64,000 bases of DNA, taken from contig NZ_FYEG01000008.1 of NCBI RefSeq assembly GCF_900187855.1, positions 1 through 64,000 of the forward strand. The letters run 5' to 3'. A program made the translations under genes and the position numbers. The notes under the pieces were generated by a model. That model ran no database searches, was not told where the DNA came from, and saw only the letters and a list, made by a program, of their open reading frames with translations. The stretch is from Actinomyces minihominis. Lineage in GTDB: Bacteria > Actinomycetota > Actinomycetes > Actinomycetales > Actinomycetaceae. Shown in pieces: positions 30,153-40,665 of the stretch (its first letter is position 1; every line of letters starts with the position of its first letter).

Positions 30153-32237
30153 TCAGTTAGCACTGCGCATGGCTCGCAGTTCCTTTTTCAGATCTGAAAT
30201 TTCATCACGAAGGCGTGCGGCCAACTCAAAGTTAAGTTCTCCGGCAGCTGCCTTCATCTGCTCGGTAAGTTCATCAATCAGTGCGGCGAGGTCAGCTTCG
30301 GCATGCGCCACTCCGCGGGAAAGGGGTGCTCCCCCACTTCGAGCCGAACCCCTGTCAACGCCCTTGCGATAGCCCCCGGCAAGCAGCTCCTCGGTGTCGA
30401 TCTCTTCCCTCGCCAACATGTCGGTGACATCTGCGATCTTCTTGCGGATGGGCTGGGGATCGATCCCGTGCGCTTCGTTGTAAGCGATCTGCTTATCACG
30501 CCTGCGCTCGGTCTCTTCGAGTGCCGCCTTCATAGAATCCGTTATCCGGTCCGCGTACATGTGGACCTCTCCGGAGACATTTCGCGCGGCTCGACCAATG
30601 GTCTGAATGAGGGACCTTGTGGAACGAAGGAACCCCTCTTTGTCAGCGTCAAGGATGGCCACCAGGGACACCTCAGGAAGATCTAGTCCCTCTCGAAGCA
30701 GGTTGATTCCCACAAGAACGTCGAACTTCCCCTGTCTGAGTTCGCGAAGCAGCTCGACTCGCCTCAGGGTATCCACATCAGAGTGCAAGTACTCGACGCG
30801 CACGCCCCTCTCAGCGAAGTAGACCGTCAGATCCTCAGCCATCTTCTTAGTCAGCGTCGTGACAAGGACGCGTTCATTCTTTTCAACTCGGACTCGGATC
30901 TCTTCGAGCAGGTCATCGATCTGTCCCTCCGTGGGTTTCACGATCACCTTGGGATCTACAAGACCGGTGGGTCGAATAATCTGTTCAACCGGGGTCGGGT
31001 CCTTGGCCTGCTCATAGGGGCCCGGGGTTGCTGAGAGGTAGACCGTCTGACCGATCCTCTCGGTGAACTCATCCCACTTCAAAGGACGGTTATCAATGGC
31101 TGAAGGCAACCTGAATCCATGCTCTACGAGGGTTCTCTTACGAGCGGCATCGCCCTCGTACATTGCTCCGATCTGCGGGACCGTCACGTGCGACTCATCA
31201 ATAATAAGAACAAAGTCATCCGGGAAAAAGTCGAGCAGTGTGTGCGGAGCTGATCCCGCCTCACGTCCATCGATGTGCCGCGAGTAGTTCTCGATTCCCG
31301 CGCAGGTACCAATCTCTCGCATCATTTCGAGGTCGTACGTGGTCCGCATCCGCAGCCTCTGGGCCTCGAGTAGTTTTCCCCGCTTCTCAAACCACTTGAC
31401 CCGGTCCTCCATCTCTTCCTCTATTGACCTCATGGCCTTTTCCATACGTTCATGACCGGCAACATAGTGAGTCGCGGGAAAGATATGGATGGTGTCACAT
31501 CGTCGAATGACATCTCCCGTCAGCGGGTGCAGGACCGAAAGGCTATCGACCTCGTCACCGAATAATTCGATGCGGATTGCCAGTTCCTCATAGACAGGGA
31601 TGATCTCTATCGTGTCCCCTCGGACCCGGAACGTTCCCCTGGTGAAGGCCATGTCATTGCGGACGTACTGCATTTCAACGAAAGTCCGCAGCAGATCGTC
31701 GCGGGAGATCACATCCCCCACATCAAGGCGAACCATTCGTTTGACATACTCTTCAGGAGTTCCAAGACCGTAGATACAAGACACCGAAGACACCACGATG
31801 GTGTCGCGGCGAGTCAGAAGCGAGTTGGTTGCTGAGTGCCGCAGCCTCTCAACCTCCTCGTTAATCGAGGAATCCTTCTCTATAAAGGTATCCGTCTGCG
31901 GTACGTATGCCTCAGGTTGGTAGTAGTCGTAGTACGACACAAAGTACTCGACTGCGTTGTTAGGCATGAGAAGGCGGAACTCAGAGGCGAGCTGGGCGGC
32001 CAGTGTCTTGTTGGGTGCCATTACCAAGGCTGGCCGCTGCAGCTGCTCTATAAACCAGGCAGTCGTCGCCGACTTACCCGTACCGGTTGCCCCCAGCAGG
32101 ACAATGTCCTGTTCTCCATCATTGATGCGCTTCACCAACTCTGAGATGGCGGTCGGTTGATCGCCGGAGGGTGTGAACTCAGAAATGACCTCGAACGGGG
32201 CCTGCTGGGGCAAAACCAGCTTTTTATCTTGGGGCAC
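30153..32237 (-). CDS. uvrB: Excinuclease ABC subunit B
   Basis: UvrB is the helicase-like damage verifier. The protein of about 694 residues shows PSGDQPTAI, Walker [15 protein letters not shown], the beta-hairpin [20 protein letters not shown]-box [13 protein letters not shown], motif [11 protein letters not shown], and the C-terminal UVR motif that binds UvrC. The start was set at the GTG at 32237 to give the normal distance to the PFEVISEF segment; it overlaps the upstream lipoprotein stop. The frame is open to 32297. Confidence 0.95.
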   Translation of the reverse strand: MPQDKKLVLPQQAPFEVISEFTPSGDQPTAISELVKRINDGEQDIVLLGATGTGKSATTAWFIEQLQRPALVMAPNKTLAAQLASEFRLLMPNNAVEYFVSYYDYYQPEAYVPQTDTFIEKDSSINEEVERLRHSATNSLLTRRDTIVVSSVSCIYGLGTPEEYVKRMVRLDVGDVISRDDLLRTFVEMQYVRNDMAFTRGTFRVRGDTIEIIPVYEELAIRIELFGDEVDSLSVLHPLTGDVIRRCDTIHIFPATHYVAGHERMEKAMRSIEEEMEDRVKWFEKRGKLLEAQRLRMRTTYDLEMMREIGTCAGIENYSRHIDGREAGSAPHTLLDFFPDDFVLIIDESHVTVPQIGAMYEGDAARKRTLVEHGFRLPSAIDNRPLKWDEFTERIGQTVYLSATPGPYEQAKDPTPVEQIIRPTGLVDPKVIVKPTEGQIDDLLEEIRVRVEKNERVLVTTLTKKMAEDLTVYFAERGVRVEYLHSDVDTLRRVELLRELRQGKFDVLVGINLLREGLDLPEVSLVAILDADKEGFLRSTRSLIQTIGRAARNVSGEVHMYADRITDSMKAALEETERRRDKQIAYNEAHGIDPQPIRKKIADVTDMLAREEIDTEELLAGGYRKGVDRGSARSGGAPLSRGVAHAEADLAALIDELTEQMKAAAGELNFELAARLRDEISDLKKELRAMRSAN

Positions 32238-33327
32238 TGGGTGACTCCACCAAGATTTCTCCGCTAATGATCTGCTCACGAAGTGCCCCGAGCGCATCGT
32301 CTAGGTCCGCGGGAATCTTGTCTTCGAAGTCGTGCCACGGAGCTAGCCCAACACCGTTGTTTTCAAGGGAGCCAATGTAATCAGCGCCGGTCCAGTTCCC
32401 GTCAACTGCTTCAGAAATCGTGTCGTAAACGGCGTTCCCGATTTCTTTCAGGACCGAGGTCAACATCAGATCCGAGTAGTCAGGTTCTGAGTAGAATCCG
32501 TCAACATCGACCCAAACCACCGAGGTTCCCGGGTGCTCTCTAGCTGCCGCCAGCGCGCCGGTTGAAACTGAGCCAGCGACCGGCATGATGATGTCCACGC
32601 CCTGCTCAATCAGCTGGATACTGAACTGCTTACCACGAGAGATATCCTCGAAGTCACCGGTTGCCATGCCATCCTGATCGGCCTTGTTCCAACCGACAAG
32701 TTCAACGTCTGCTCCATTGACCTCGTTGTACTTGGAGACGCCATCTGCAAAGCCATCAGCAAACAGCATGGTCGGGGGCATCTTGCCACCGAGGAAGGTA
32801 CCAACTTTCCCAGTCTCAGTCATCGCAGCGGCAGCGTAGCCGGCAAGGTAGGTCGCCTCAGCAGTATTGAAAACCAGGCCCTTGGCGTTCTCTATCTCAG
32901 GATCAGAAACTTCGTCAATCAGTCCGAAGAGGATATCGGGGTGGGCTTCTGCAGCAGCGTGAATGGCTTCACTGGCATCCCAGGAAACACCAAAGACCAG
33001 GTCACAGCCCTCCGAAACCATGTTTCCGATCTGAGGGACGTAATCGGCAACGGTGAAGGTCTCTGAAACAGCGATCTCAACACCCAGCTCAGCCTCTGCC
33101 CTTTTCAGCCCCTCATAACCGGACTGGTTGAAGGACTTGTCATCCAGGCCACCCACTCCGGCTACCATGCACGCTTTGAAGTCGACTGGAGCTGCGTCAC
33201 TGCCCCCGGTCGAACCAGATTGCCCCTCTGTTCCCGTGGACGTTTCAGGGGTCGAACCACAGGCAGAGAGTGTGAGCGCCAACGCCGCCATGCCTGCGGT
33301 TGCCGCCGCCAGACGAGAAGTTTTCAT
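32224..33327 (-). CDS. BMP/PnrA-family substrate-binding lipoprotein
   Basis: The 367-residue protein has a signal peptide ending in the lipobox LSAC, a Ser/Thr/Gly-rich linker, and a Med/BMP domain ([47 protein letters not shown]). Such proteins bind nucleosides for an ABC importer. No permease or ATPase gene lies next to it, so the transporter must be encoded elsewhere. The ATG at 33327 has GGAAGG 8 nt upstream. It sits between coaE and uvrB and overlaps uvrB. Confidence 0.9.
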   Translation of the reverse strand: MKTSRLAAATAGMAALALTLSACGSTPETSTGTEGQSGSTGGSDAAPVDFKACMVAGVGGLDDKSFNQSGYEGLKRAEAELGVEIAVSETFTVADYVPQIGNMVSEGCDLVFGVSWDASEAIHAAAEAHPDILFGLIDEVSDPEIENAKGLVFNTAEATYLAGYAAAAMTETGKVGTFLGGKMPPTMLFADGFADGVSKYNEVNGADVELVGWNKADQDGMATGDFEDISRGKQFSIQLIEQGVDIIMPVAGSVSTGALAAAREHPGTSVVWVDVDGFYSEPDYSDLMLTSVLKEIGNAVYDTISEAVDGNWTGADYIGSLENNGVGLAPWHDFEDKIPADLDDALGALREQIISGEILVESPSAPR

Positions 33328-33357
33328 TCGATGCACCTTCCAGGAGCTAGTTCGGGG

Positions 33358-34029
33358 TCAGGAATCCGGATGGATCCACGTCACAAACACTCTAGATGCT
33401 AGCTCCGACAATTCCGACTCACCACCGTGGTTTTCGATCCAAATGTTTGCAAACTGTCGCCGGACTTCATCTCCGATCTGCGCGTTTATCCGGGCTCGAG
33501 CAGAACTGGAATCCATCCCTCTGCCTTCAAGCCTCGCTACCCGCTGGTCCACCCCGGCCTGAACCATGATCACACAGTCAAAGTCTGCTTCCATCCTGCT
33601 TTCAACCAGAAGCGGCACATCGTAAACGAGAACTTCACCCGGACGGCCCCCTTGCCTCCAATGCTGAACCACCTTGGCGATCCTCGGGTGCGTGATTGCC
33701 TCGAGCACCTCCCGCTGCTCCGGACTCTCGAACACACGTTGGCCCAGCTGAAAGCGGTTCAACGACCCGTCCGAGTTGATCACGCCGGGGCCGAAGTGGT
33801 TTCTGATCTCTTCCAGTCCAGATGAACCAGGTTTAACTACCTCGCGCGCTACCTCATCCGCCGATAAAACGAGTGCCCCCTGCCTTGCAAGCTCTGCTGC
33901 AACCGTCGATTTTCCCGCTCCTATTCCACCAGAGAGTCCAACGTAAATAGGCCTGTGATTGGGTCTGACCCACGGGCGCAGCCAAGTAGCAACCGCACCC
34001 CCCACCCTGATCTGCTCCACCTCTTTCAT
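33358..34029 (-). CDS. coaE: Dephospho-CoA kinase
   Basis: CoaE performs the last step of coenzyme A synthesis. The P-loop GLSGGIGAGKSTVAAEL, SADEVAREVVKPGSSGLEEI and the VYDVPLLVES segment are present in 223 residues. The first ~25 residues before the P-loop domain form an unusual extension, and no internal ATG gives a better start. It follows rpsA after a terminator. A coaE-uvrB neighbourhood is usual; here the BMP lipoprotein lies between. Confidence 0.93.
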   Translation of the reverse strand: MKEVEQIRVGGAVATWLRPWVRPNHRPIYVGLSGGIGAGKSTVAAELARQGALVLSADEVAREVVKPGSSGLEEIRNHFGPGVINSDGSLNRFQLGQRVFESPEQREVLEAITHPRIAKVVQHWRQGGRPGEVLVYDVPLLVESRMEADFDCVIMVQAGVDQRVARLEGRGMDSSSARARINAQIGDEVRRQFANIWIENHGGESELSELASRVFVTWIHPDS

Positions 34030-34064
34030 CCCCCAACCCTACGACGCGTCTCCATTGCAAAACC

Positions 34065-34098
34065 AAAGGGGACGCCACCCTTAGGTGACGTCCCCTTT
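34065..34098 (-). terminator. Rho-independent terminator of rpsA
   Basis: On the minus strand the stem AAAGGGGACG...CGTCCCCTTT is followed by GGTTTTG, 51 bp after the rpsA stop. Confidence 0.85.
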
Positions 34099-34148
34099 AG
34101 AGGTTCTCATTTTGTTTGAGGACCACTCCTCAAACAGCAGTCAGAAAA

Positions 34149-35600
34149 CTAGTTTGCGTTGGTGAGCTTATCGCGCAACGCAGCCAGGGCCTCATCTGAG
34201 GCAAGCGTTCCACCGAAGTCTTCGGCTGCTGCAACCGGGGCTGGAACCTGCTCTTCCTCAGCTGCTTCCTCAGCTGCAGAGGCTGCAACCTGGGCGCGGT
34301 GTGCTTCCCAACGAGCCTGTGCCTCTGCGTACTGGGCCTCCCAGGCTTCACGCTGTGCCTCGAAGCCTTCCATCCACTCCTGAGTCTCAGGGTCGAAGCC
34401 TTCGGGGTACTTGTAGTTGCCATTCTCGTCGTACTCGGCAGCCATACCGTAGAGCGAAGGATCGAACTCATCTGACTCAGGATCCATACCCTCATTGGCC
34501 TGCTTCAGGGACAGCGAGATGCGGCGACGCTCGAGATCGATGTCGATGACCTTGACGAACACGTCCGAGCCAACCTTGACGACCTGCTCCGGCATCTCGA
34601 CGTGGCGCTGAGCCAGCTCGGAGATGTGAACCAGACCCTCGATCCCGTCCTCGACCCGAACGAACGCACCGAAAGGAACCAGCTTGGTGACCTGGCCGGG
34701 AACAACCTGGCCGATGGCGTGCTGGCGGGCAAATGCCTGCCACGGATCTTCCTGAGTGGCCTTGAGGGACAGCGAGACACGCTCACGATCCATATCGACC
34801 TCAAGAACCTCGACCTCAACCGGCATTCCGACCTCGACGACCTCTGACGGGTGGTCGATGTGCTTCCAGGAGAGTTCAGAAACGTGAACCAGACCGTCTA
34901 CGCCACCAAGATCCACGAATGCACCGAAGTTGACGATAGAGGAGATGACGCCGCGGCGTACCTGGCCCTTCTGAAGGGTGTTGAGGAAGTTCGAACGAAC
35001 TTCAGACTGGCTCTGCTCAAGCCATGCGCGGCGGGAAAGAACAACGTTGTTGCGGTTCTTGTCCAGCTCAATGATCTTGGCGTCGAGGGTACGGCCGATG
35101 TACGGACCGAGCTCACGGACGCGACGCATCTCAACGAGAGATGCGGGAAGGAAGCCACGCAGACCGATGTCGAGGATAAGGCCACCCTTGACGACCTCAA
35201 TGACGGTACCGGAAACGACGCCGTCCTCTTCCTTGACCTTCTCAATCTCGCCCCAGGCACGCTCGTACTGTGCGCGCTTCTTCGAGAGCAGCAGGCGCCC
35301 TTCCTTGTCTTCCTTCTGAAGAACAAGCGCTTCAACCTGATCGCCCACGGCGACAACCTCATCAGGGTCAACGTCGTGCTTGATCGACAGTTCGCGCGCC
35401 AGAATGACACCTTCGGTCTTGTAGCCGATGTCAAGAAGGACTTCGTCCCTGTCGACCTTAACTACGGTTCCTTCGACGATGTCGCCATCGTCAAAGTTCT
35501 TGATCGTCTCGTCAATTGCGGCGAGAAGTTCCTCTTCGGTCCCAATGTCATTGATGGCGACGATGGGGGTGCCTGCGGCGGCGGGGGAAGGATTGGTCAT
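34149..35600 (-). CDS. rpsA: 30S ribosomal protein S1
   Basis: Four S1 OB-fold repeats follow one another (EGTVVKVDRDEVLLDIGYKTEG; SGTVIEVVKGGLILDIGLRGFLP; RGVISSIVNFGAFVDLGGVDGLV; PGQVTKLVPFGAFVRVEDGIEGLV), the four-domain actinobacterial form. An acidic Ala/Glu-rich tail of about 130 residues completes the 483-residue protein. S1 helps mRNA binding to the 30S subunit. The ATG at 35600 follows GGAG; the open frame begins at 35648. A 244-bp spacer upstream of the start, before polA, should hold its promoter. Confidence 0.95.
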   Translation of the reverse strand: MTNPSPAAAGTPIVAINDIGTEEELLAAIDETIKNFDDGDIVEGTVVKVDRDEVLLDIGYKTEGVILARELSIKHDVDPDEVVAVGDQVEALVLQKEDKEGRLLLSKKRAQYERAWGEIEKVKEEDGVVSGTVIEVVKGGLILDIGLRGFLPASLVEMRRVRELGPYIGRTLDAKIIELDKNRNNVVLSRRAWLEQSQSEVRSNFLNTLQKGQVRRGVISSIVNFGAFVDLGGVDGLVHVSELSWKHIDHPSEVVEVGMPVEVEVLEVDMDRERVSLSLKATQEDPWQAFARQHAIGQVVPGQVTKLVPFGAFVRVEDGIEGLVHISELAQRHVEMPEQVVKVGSDVFVKVIDIDLERRRISLSLKQANEGMDPESDEFDPSLYGMAAEYDENGNYKYPEGFDPETQEWMEGFEAQREAWEAQYAEAQARWEAHRAQVAASAAEEAAEEEQVPAPVAAAEDFGGTLASDEALAALRDKLTNAN

Positions 35601-35844
35601 GAAGTTGTTTACTCCGAAACGGACAGTTTCAAATTGAAATGCGGACATTACTTAGCCATGTACTACGCCAAAGGCCTAGGCCCCCGAAATGCTGCGTCGC
35701 ACATGGCACCCGACAATACTATCAGTGAGATTTGGCCTATTGGCAGACCGCCTGGTAACGGTTGCCTCACAAAATCCCACTTTTAGTCATCGAAGTAGGT
35801 TAAATAACAGCACGGCGGTGAGTAGCTCGCAACTTTAAGAAGTG

Positions 35845-38586
35845 CTAGTGGGCCGCTGCACGCCACGAATCTCCCTCACCAACTGCCACATCCAAGGGCA
35901 CCGACATCTTTACTGCCCCACCCATGGCATCGGCTACCAATCTCCGCACCCTGTCAGCTTCACCGGGCGCAACTTCAAGAACAAGTTCATCGTGAACCTG
36001 CAAGACCATGCGTGATTGGAAGTCTCCATCGAGAAGTGCGGCCTGAACGGCAATCATCGCCACCTTGAAAATATCGGCCGCGGTGCCCTGGATCGGGGCG
36101 TTGAGCGCAGCTCGCTCTGCCATGTCACGCACGCGGCGCACCGAGGACTCCAGGTCGGGGAAGTAGCGCCTACGCCCGAACATGGTTTGCGTGTAGCCAT
36201 CGATCCTGGCCTGTTCGACAACCTCACGCAGGTACTGGCCAATACGTCCGAATCTATCGAAGTAGTCGTGGTGCAGTCTTCGAGCCTCTTCCACCGAGAT
36301 ACCAAGCTGCTTTGACAAGCCAAACGGCGAGAGACCGTATGCCAACCCGTAGGAAGTGGCCTTGATGCGGTTACGGAGGACACTGTCGACCTCACTGATG
36401 GGAACGTCAAAGACCCATGCTGCCATGGTCGCGTGCAGGTCCTCACCTGAATTAAAGGCAGCGATCAGCGCCTCGTCCTCTGAAAGATGAGCCATGATGC
36501 GCATTTCAATCTGCGAGTAGTCGATGCTCATGAGCTCACTGAAGCCTTCACCCACCACAAAGGCCTCACGGATTCTCAGTCCGGACTCGGTTCGGGCAGG
36601 AATGTTTTGCAGGTTTGGATCAGAGGATGCCAGTCGTCCGGTTGCCGACGCAATCTGGCTGAAGGTCGAGTGGATACGTCCGTCGGGCTGCACTTCAGAA
36701 AGCAGCCCGTCAAGGGTTTGGACCAACTTGATCCGGTCGCGGTGGCGAAGTAGTGCTTCGAGGAAGGGGTGTCCGGTCTTTGCAAACAGGTCCTCAAGAG
36801 CACCAGCATCCGTTGTGTAACCGGTCTTGGTCTTACGGGTTTTGGGCATTCCCAGCTCCTCGAACAAGACCACTTGGAGCTGCTTCGGGCTGCCCAGGTT
36901 CACCTCGTGCCCAATGGCTGCGTAGGCATCTTCGGCTGCCTTCTCGGCTTGGCCCGCGTACTCCTTACGCAGGTCCTCAAGGACCTCTGTATCAACGGCA
37001 ATGCCAGCGAACTCCATGTCAAAGAGAACCATCGAGACCGGGATTTCAATGTCCTTCAAGAGGCCATACGAATGGCGTTCCTCAAGTCCCGAACGCAACG
37101 GCTTGACCAGGGCGAGAACACTGACTGCATTCAATGCCGCGGCGTTGTGAGCCGGGCTCACCTGCTCCTCGAGATCGGTCTCACCTCGCGCCGCATCCAC
37201 GCTGAACATAGCGCCGTCGTCCTCATCAACCTCCTGCGAACCAAGGTAGATTTCGGTCGTATTGCCGAGGCCGTAGTCCCGCTGGTTCGGGTTGCAGATG
37301 TACGCCGCGATCTCAGTATCAAACGCGGGCATCGCCATGTGCCACCCCTGCGCGATTAACCCGTGAGCCAGGGCCTTCCCACCGTGCACGACCAGGCGCG
37401 GATGATCAGCCAGGAACTCACCCAGAAGGCGGTCCTGTTCAGGTGAGATCTCCGCGGAGTCCACGACAACGACCGCCTCATCGGTCGCGAGGGCAAGAAC
37501 GTCCAGCCGCGGCGAAGTTGGGGATAGATGACCGCTTCCCCAAAGCGCTACCTCTCGATCTGCGAAGCCTTCGAGAACCTCCGCGAGATCACGCTCAGAA
37601 GAGATCACCACGACCTCGTCTGGAAGCACAACCTGGGTCGGTCCCGCCTCCTCTACGACCTCGGTCACAGCCACATTGTCCCCCGACTCAACCGAGACCG
37701 TACCCCAGAAACGATCCATGGCCTTATGCACTCGTGTTCGCAACTGCCCAAACTCTAAAGTGTCGAAAAGGGAGGCCAGCGCCATCAGATCCGGCTCTTC
37801 CACACGGCACTCCTCCGGGCTGACATCCAGGGGCATATCTGTGACGAGGTGATTGAGCTTGCGATTACGAAGGACATCCGGAATGTGTTGTCGCAGTGCC
37901 TCACCTCGCTTGCCGCCGACTTCATCAGCACGTTCCAGAAGAGATTCGAGTCCACCGAACTTTGCCAACCATTGGGCAGCCGTCTTTGGCCCGACGCCGG
38001 GAATGCCGGGTAGGTTATCTGACGCCTCCCCAACCAGAGCGGCCAGCTCGGGGTAGGCAGCGGGTCTCACATCGTACTTAGCCTCCACCGCCTCGGGAGT
38101 CATGTAGTTGAGGTCGGAAGCGGAACGCCCCGGATAGAGGACCGTCACCCGGTCGTTAACCAGCTGGAACGTGTCGCGGTCGCCGGAGGCAATCAGGACC
38201 TCCATTCCCTCTGCCTTCGCGACCGTGGAGAGTGTTGCCAGCACGTCATCGGCCTCAAAGTTCTCAACAGTAATGGTGCGAACACCCATTTTTTCGAGGA
38301 CGGCCTCAATTAGCTCAACCTGTCCCACGAACTCTTCTGGGGTCTTGTCGCGAGTCCCCTTGTACTCGGGATAGATTTCCGTTCGGAAGGAGTGCCTCGA
38401 AGGATCAAATGCGACGGCCACCAAATCGGGCTTCTCCGTGTCCAGAAGCTTGACGAGCATGGAGAGGAAACCGTAGACCGCATTGGTGTGCTGTCCTCCC
38501 GCAGCTGTGAAGGAGTCGGCGGGAAGCGCAAAGAATGCGCGGTACGCCATGGAGTGGCCATCGATGACAAGAAGTTTTTCGCTCAC
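35845..38586 (-). CDS. polA: DNA polymerase I
   Basis: The 913-residue enzyme has an N-terminal 5'-3' exonuclease (VIDGHSMAYRAFFALP; ENFEADDVLATL; ASGDRDTFQLV; PGIPGVGPKTAAQWL), a middle 3'-5' exonuclease-like domain, and the polymerase domain (DYSQIEMRIMAHLSEDEALIAAF; RNRIKATSYGLAYGLSPFGLSKQL; QVHDELVLEV). The DxE metal-binding motif of the proofreading domain is not recognisable, as in other actinobacterial PolA. The GTG start at 38586 is only 34 bp from a divergent thioesterase gene. Confidence 0.96.
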   Translation of the reverse strand: MSEKLLVIDGHSMAYRAFFALPADSFTAAGGQHTNAVYGFLSMLVKLLDTEKPDLVAVAFDPSRHSFRTEIYPEYKGTRDKTPEEFVGQVELIEAVLEKMGVRTITVENFEADDVLATLSTVAKAEGMEVLIASGDRDTFQLVNDRVTVLYPGRSASDLNYMTPEAVEAKYDVRPAAYPELAALVGEASDNLPGIPGVGPKTAAQWLAKFGGLESLLERADEVGGKRGEALRQHIPDVLRNRKLNHLVTDMPLDVSPEECRVEEPDLMALASLFDTLEFGQLRTRVHKAMDRFWGTVSVESGDNVAVTEVVEEAGPTQVVLPDEVVVISSERDLAEVLEGFADREVALWGSGHLSPTSPRLDVLALATDEAVVVVDSAEISPEQDRLLGEFLADHPRLVVHGGKALAHGLIAQGWHMAMPAFDTEIAAYICNPNQRDYGLGNTTEIYLGSQEVDEDDGAMFSVDAARGETDLEEQVSPAHNAAALNAVSVLALVKPLRSGLEERHSYGLLKDIEIPVSMVLFDMEFAGIAVDTEVLEDLRKEYAGQAEKAAEDAYAAIGHEVNLGSPKQLQVVLFEELGMPKTRKTKTGYTTDAGALEDLFAKTGHPFLEALLRHRDRIKLVQTLDGLLSEVQPDGRIHSTFSQIASATGRLASSDPNLQNIPARTESGLRIREAFVVGEGFSELMSIDYSQIEMRIMAHLSEDEALIAAFNSGEDLHATMAAWVFDVPISEVDSVLRNRIKATSYGLAYGLSPFGLSKQLGISVEEARRLHHDYFDRFGRIGQYLREVVEQARIDGYTQTMFGRRRYFPDLESSVRRVRDMAERAALNAPIQGTAADIFKVAMIAVQAALLDGDFQSRMVLQVHDELVLEVAPGEADRVRRLVADAMGGAVKMSVPLDVAVGEGDSWRAAAH

Positions 38587-38620
38587 TCCCCCAGCCTAGA
38601 GCGCGGCTAGTGTTAGTTCC

Positions 38621-38998
38621 ATGCCAGAGAAGAATGCACTCGGGGACAAACTCGGAATTGTCGCCCTTGAACTTACCGCCGAACACGCTGTCTTCACCAT
38701 GCCGGTTGAGGGAAACACCCAGGTCGCCGGAGTCCTCCATGGGGGCGCCACAGCAGCATTATGTGAGAATGCGGCCTCCCGGGCTGCGAACGTTTACGCC
38801 CGCGAGAAAGGTGCTGTCGCAATGGGAACAGAGCTTTCCATCAGCCACCTGCGTCCCGGCCTACGCGGACTGGTAACTGCGACCGCCACGGCCGAACACC
38901 TCGGGCGGACTCGGACAGTTCACCGCGTCACGGTTAAAGATGAACGAGGCCGGTTGGTCTCAACCGCCCTCGTCACCAACATGATTGTGACCCGCTAG
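38621..38998 (+). CDS. Hotdog-fold PaaI-like thioesterase
   Basis: The 125-residue protein has the hotdog-fold motif VAGVLHGGATAALCENAAS and a C-terminal TVHRVTVKDERGRLVS strand pair, typical of PaaI/YbgC-type acyl-CoA thioesterases. The HGG motif and the helix residues that activate water are present. The ATG is 34 bp from the polA start on the other strand, and no ribosome site is seen, so it may be leaderless. Its last 4 bp overlap the convergent pdtaR gene. A thioesterase next to polA is a recurring actinobacterial arrangement. Confidence 0.88.
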   Translation: MPEKNALGDKLGIVALELTAEHAVFTMPVEGNTQVAGVLHGGATAALCENAASRAANVYAREKGAVAMGTELSISHLRPGLRGLVTATATAEHLGRTRTVHRVTVKDERGRLVSTALVTNMIVTR

Positions 38999-39588
38999 TC
39001 GCCAGCCACCTGGTCAATCACCGCGTCGGCAACCTCGCGCATAGAGAGGCGACGGTCCATTGACGTCTTCTGGATCCAACGGAACGCCTCGGGTTCGGTC
39101 ATATCCATGCGCTTGATGAGCAGCCCCTTGGCTCGGTCAACGCGCTTACGCGTCTCAAAGCGTTCCGACAGGTCTGCAATCTCAGTTTCCAGAGCTTCAA
39201 TCTGGCTCTGCCGCGAGAGTGCAATCTCAACTGCGGGAATGAGGTCGTTCGGCCCAAACGGCTTGGTGACGTAGGCCATGGCGCCCACTTCAGCTGCCCT
39301 TTGCACCAACTCTTTCTGAGAGAAGGCGGTCAGCATGACAACAGCCGTGGGGATCTCTTTCAGGATCTGCTCAGCAGCCGTGATTCCTTCAACCTTGGGC
39401 ATCTTCACGTCCAGAACGCAGACATCCGGCTCAAGTTCGAGGGCCAGATCGATTGCCTCCTGGCCATCGGCTGCTTCGCCTACAACTTCGTAACCAGCAG
39501 CCGACAGAATCTCAACAATATCCAGCCTGATAAGGGTCTCATCTTCGGCGACCAGGACACGCTTGGCAGCGGACTCAGGTTTCGTCAT
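38995..39588 (-). CDS. pdtaR: PdtaR-type ANTAR response regulator
   Basis: The receiver domain shows the acidic pocket (Glu15, Asp16), phospho-acceptor Asp60 (VCVLDVKMP), Thr87 and Lys109 (YVTKPFG). After a coiled-coil helix comes an ANTAR RNA-binding domain (RVDRAKGLLIKRMDMTEPEAFRWIQ). ANTAR proteins act on mRNA by antitermination; in mycobacteria PdtaR works with the kinase PdtaS. The 197-residue length and the polA-side position fit. No kinase gene lies beside it. Confidence 0.93.
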   Translation of the reverse strand: MTKPESAAKRVLVAEDETLIRLDIVEILSAAGYEVVGEAADGQEAIDLALELEPDVCVLDVKMPKVEGITAAEQILKEIPTAVVMLTAFSQKELVQRAAEVGAMAYVTKPFGPNDLIPAVEIALSRQSQIEALETEIADLSERFETRKRVDRAKGLLIKRMDMTEPEAFRWIQKTSMDRRLSMREVADAVIDQVAGD

Positions 39589-39814
39589 GGGGTCTTCTCT
39601 TTCAGTTTGCTTTGCCCATCATCTTATAACCGCAATGACCTGACATTTGGAAACTTCGTACGACAGGGCCAATAATTGCCCAAACTCGCTGCCCGACACT
39701 TAGATAACGACGCCATATAGATTTCCGTCATAGAAATACTCAAACCAAAGGGGTACTGAAACTCCGAAAGTGGATCTTTCCTTCACATGGAGGCATAGCT
39801 GCTGCCCAGGCCCC

Positions 39815-40657
39815 CTACATTCGTTCCTTGATGCCGAACTTGATCAGCAACCAGTTCACGGGATAGGCGGTGCAGAAGCCCGCCAGCATGGCGATCTGCA
39901 TCATGAACCAGAAGACCGGGGTGTTCGTTGCTACCTGCCCTCCGAGGAAGGTTGGGAAGATCCACAGCTGGCCGATTGCCATCGCCCCATACATTCCGAT
40001 CTGCCATGCAGATAGAGACAACACATCGGCCTTTGCAGCAGTCTTGATGTTGCCCCAAATCCCGCGCTGGGGATTCATTGGTGAAATGGCGGCGTACTGG
40101 AACGTGATTCCAAAGAGCAGGGCCACGAAGTAGGAGATTACCCACCCCGCGAACAGGGGGTCCGTAAAAAACCATGACAGGCCCCCTACAACTGCGACAC
40201 TTGGCACGAAAAAGATCAGCCATTCGACAACTAGGTCCGCCATAGAACACCCTGCCCCACAGTGGCTGGTCCCAATGAACACCGAAACGGGCATCGCGTG
40301 TGGCTTGCCCCTCATTCCCAGTGCGGGTTTCATCGACATTGCTGGCATGTTCGAAGACTTCATGGGTGCTGTAGGTTGGTCCCCCATGCTCATCTTCATC
40401 GTCTTCATCGGTTGGCCCTGCGGAGGATGTCCGCCCTCACCGCGCAGTCCTGCCCTGCCCCACCACAGGTAGGCTGCTACCCAACCGACGGATCCCCATA
40501 GGCCATCAATCGGCCAGACGAAGTCCATTACTCTCATGAGTTGAGGGCGACGTCTGACATCAATCGCAATGAATGCGGCACTCAGAACACCAAGGATCAA
40601 GCTGATAGTTGACAGAACTACCAGCCAAGTGGGCAGGTCGACACTGTGCAGTTGCAT
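39815..40657 (-). CDS. DUF4396 membrane protein with a Met-rich loop
   Basis: The 280-residue protein has about seven hydrophobic helices. Between helices two and three is a Met/Pro-rich stretch of about 40 residues (MKTMKMSMG; MKSSNMPAMSMKP) and then HCGAGCSMAD, the conserved Cys/His motif of DUF4396. Met-rich segments and a CxxxC-like motif suggest binding of a soft metal such as Cu(I), which is inference. The ATG follows AAGGAACACC, and the TAA of the upstream gene overlaps this ribosome site, so the two genes are coupled. Confidence 0.75.
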   Translation of the reverse strand: MQLHSVDLPTWLVVLSTISLILGVLSAAFIAIDVRRRPQLMRVMDFVWPIDGLWGSVGWVAAYLWWGRAGLRGEGGHPPQGQPMKTMKMSMGDQPTAPMKSSNMPAMSMKPALGMRGKPHAMPVSVFIGTSHCGAGCSMADLVVEWLIFFVPSVAVVGGLSWFFTDPLFAGWVISYFVALLFGITFQYAAISPMNPQRGIWGNIKTAAKADVLSLSAWQIGMYGAMAIGQLWIFPTFLGGQVATNTPVFWFMMQIAMLAGFCTAYPVNWLLIKFGIKERM

Positions 40658-40665
40658 GGTGTTCC

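Noticed and set aside
34851-35786. A 311-codon plus frame opposite rpsA
   Set aside because: It is a shadow of the rpsA coding strand; the S1 repeats on the minus strand account for the sequence.
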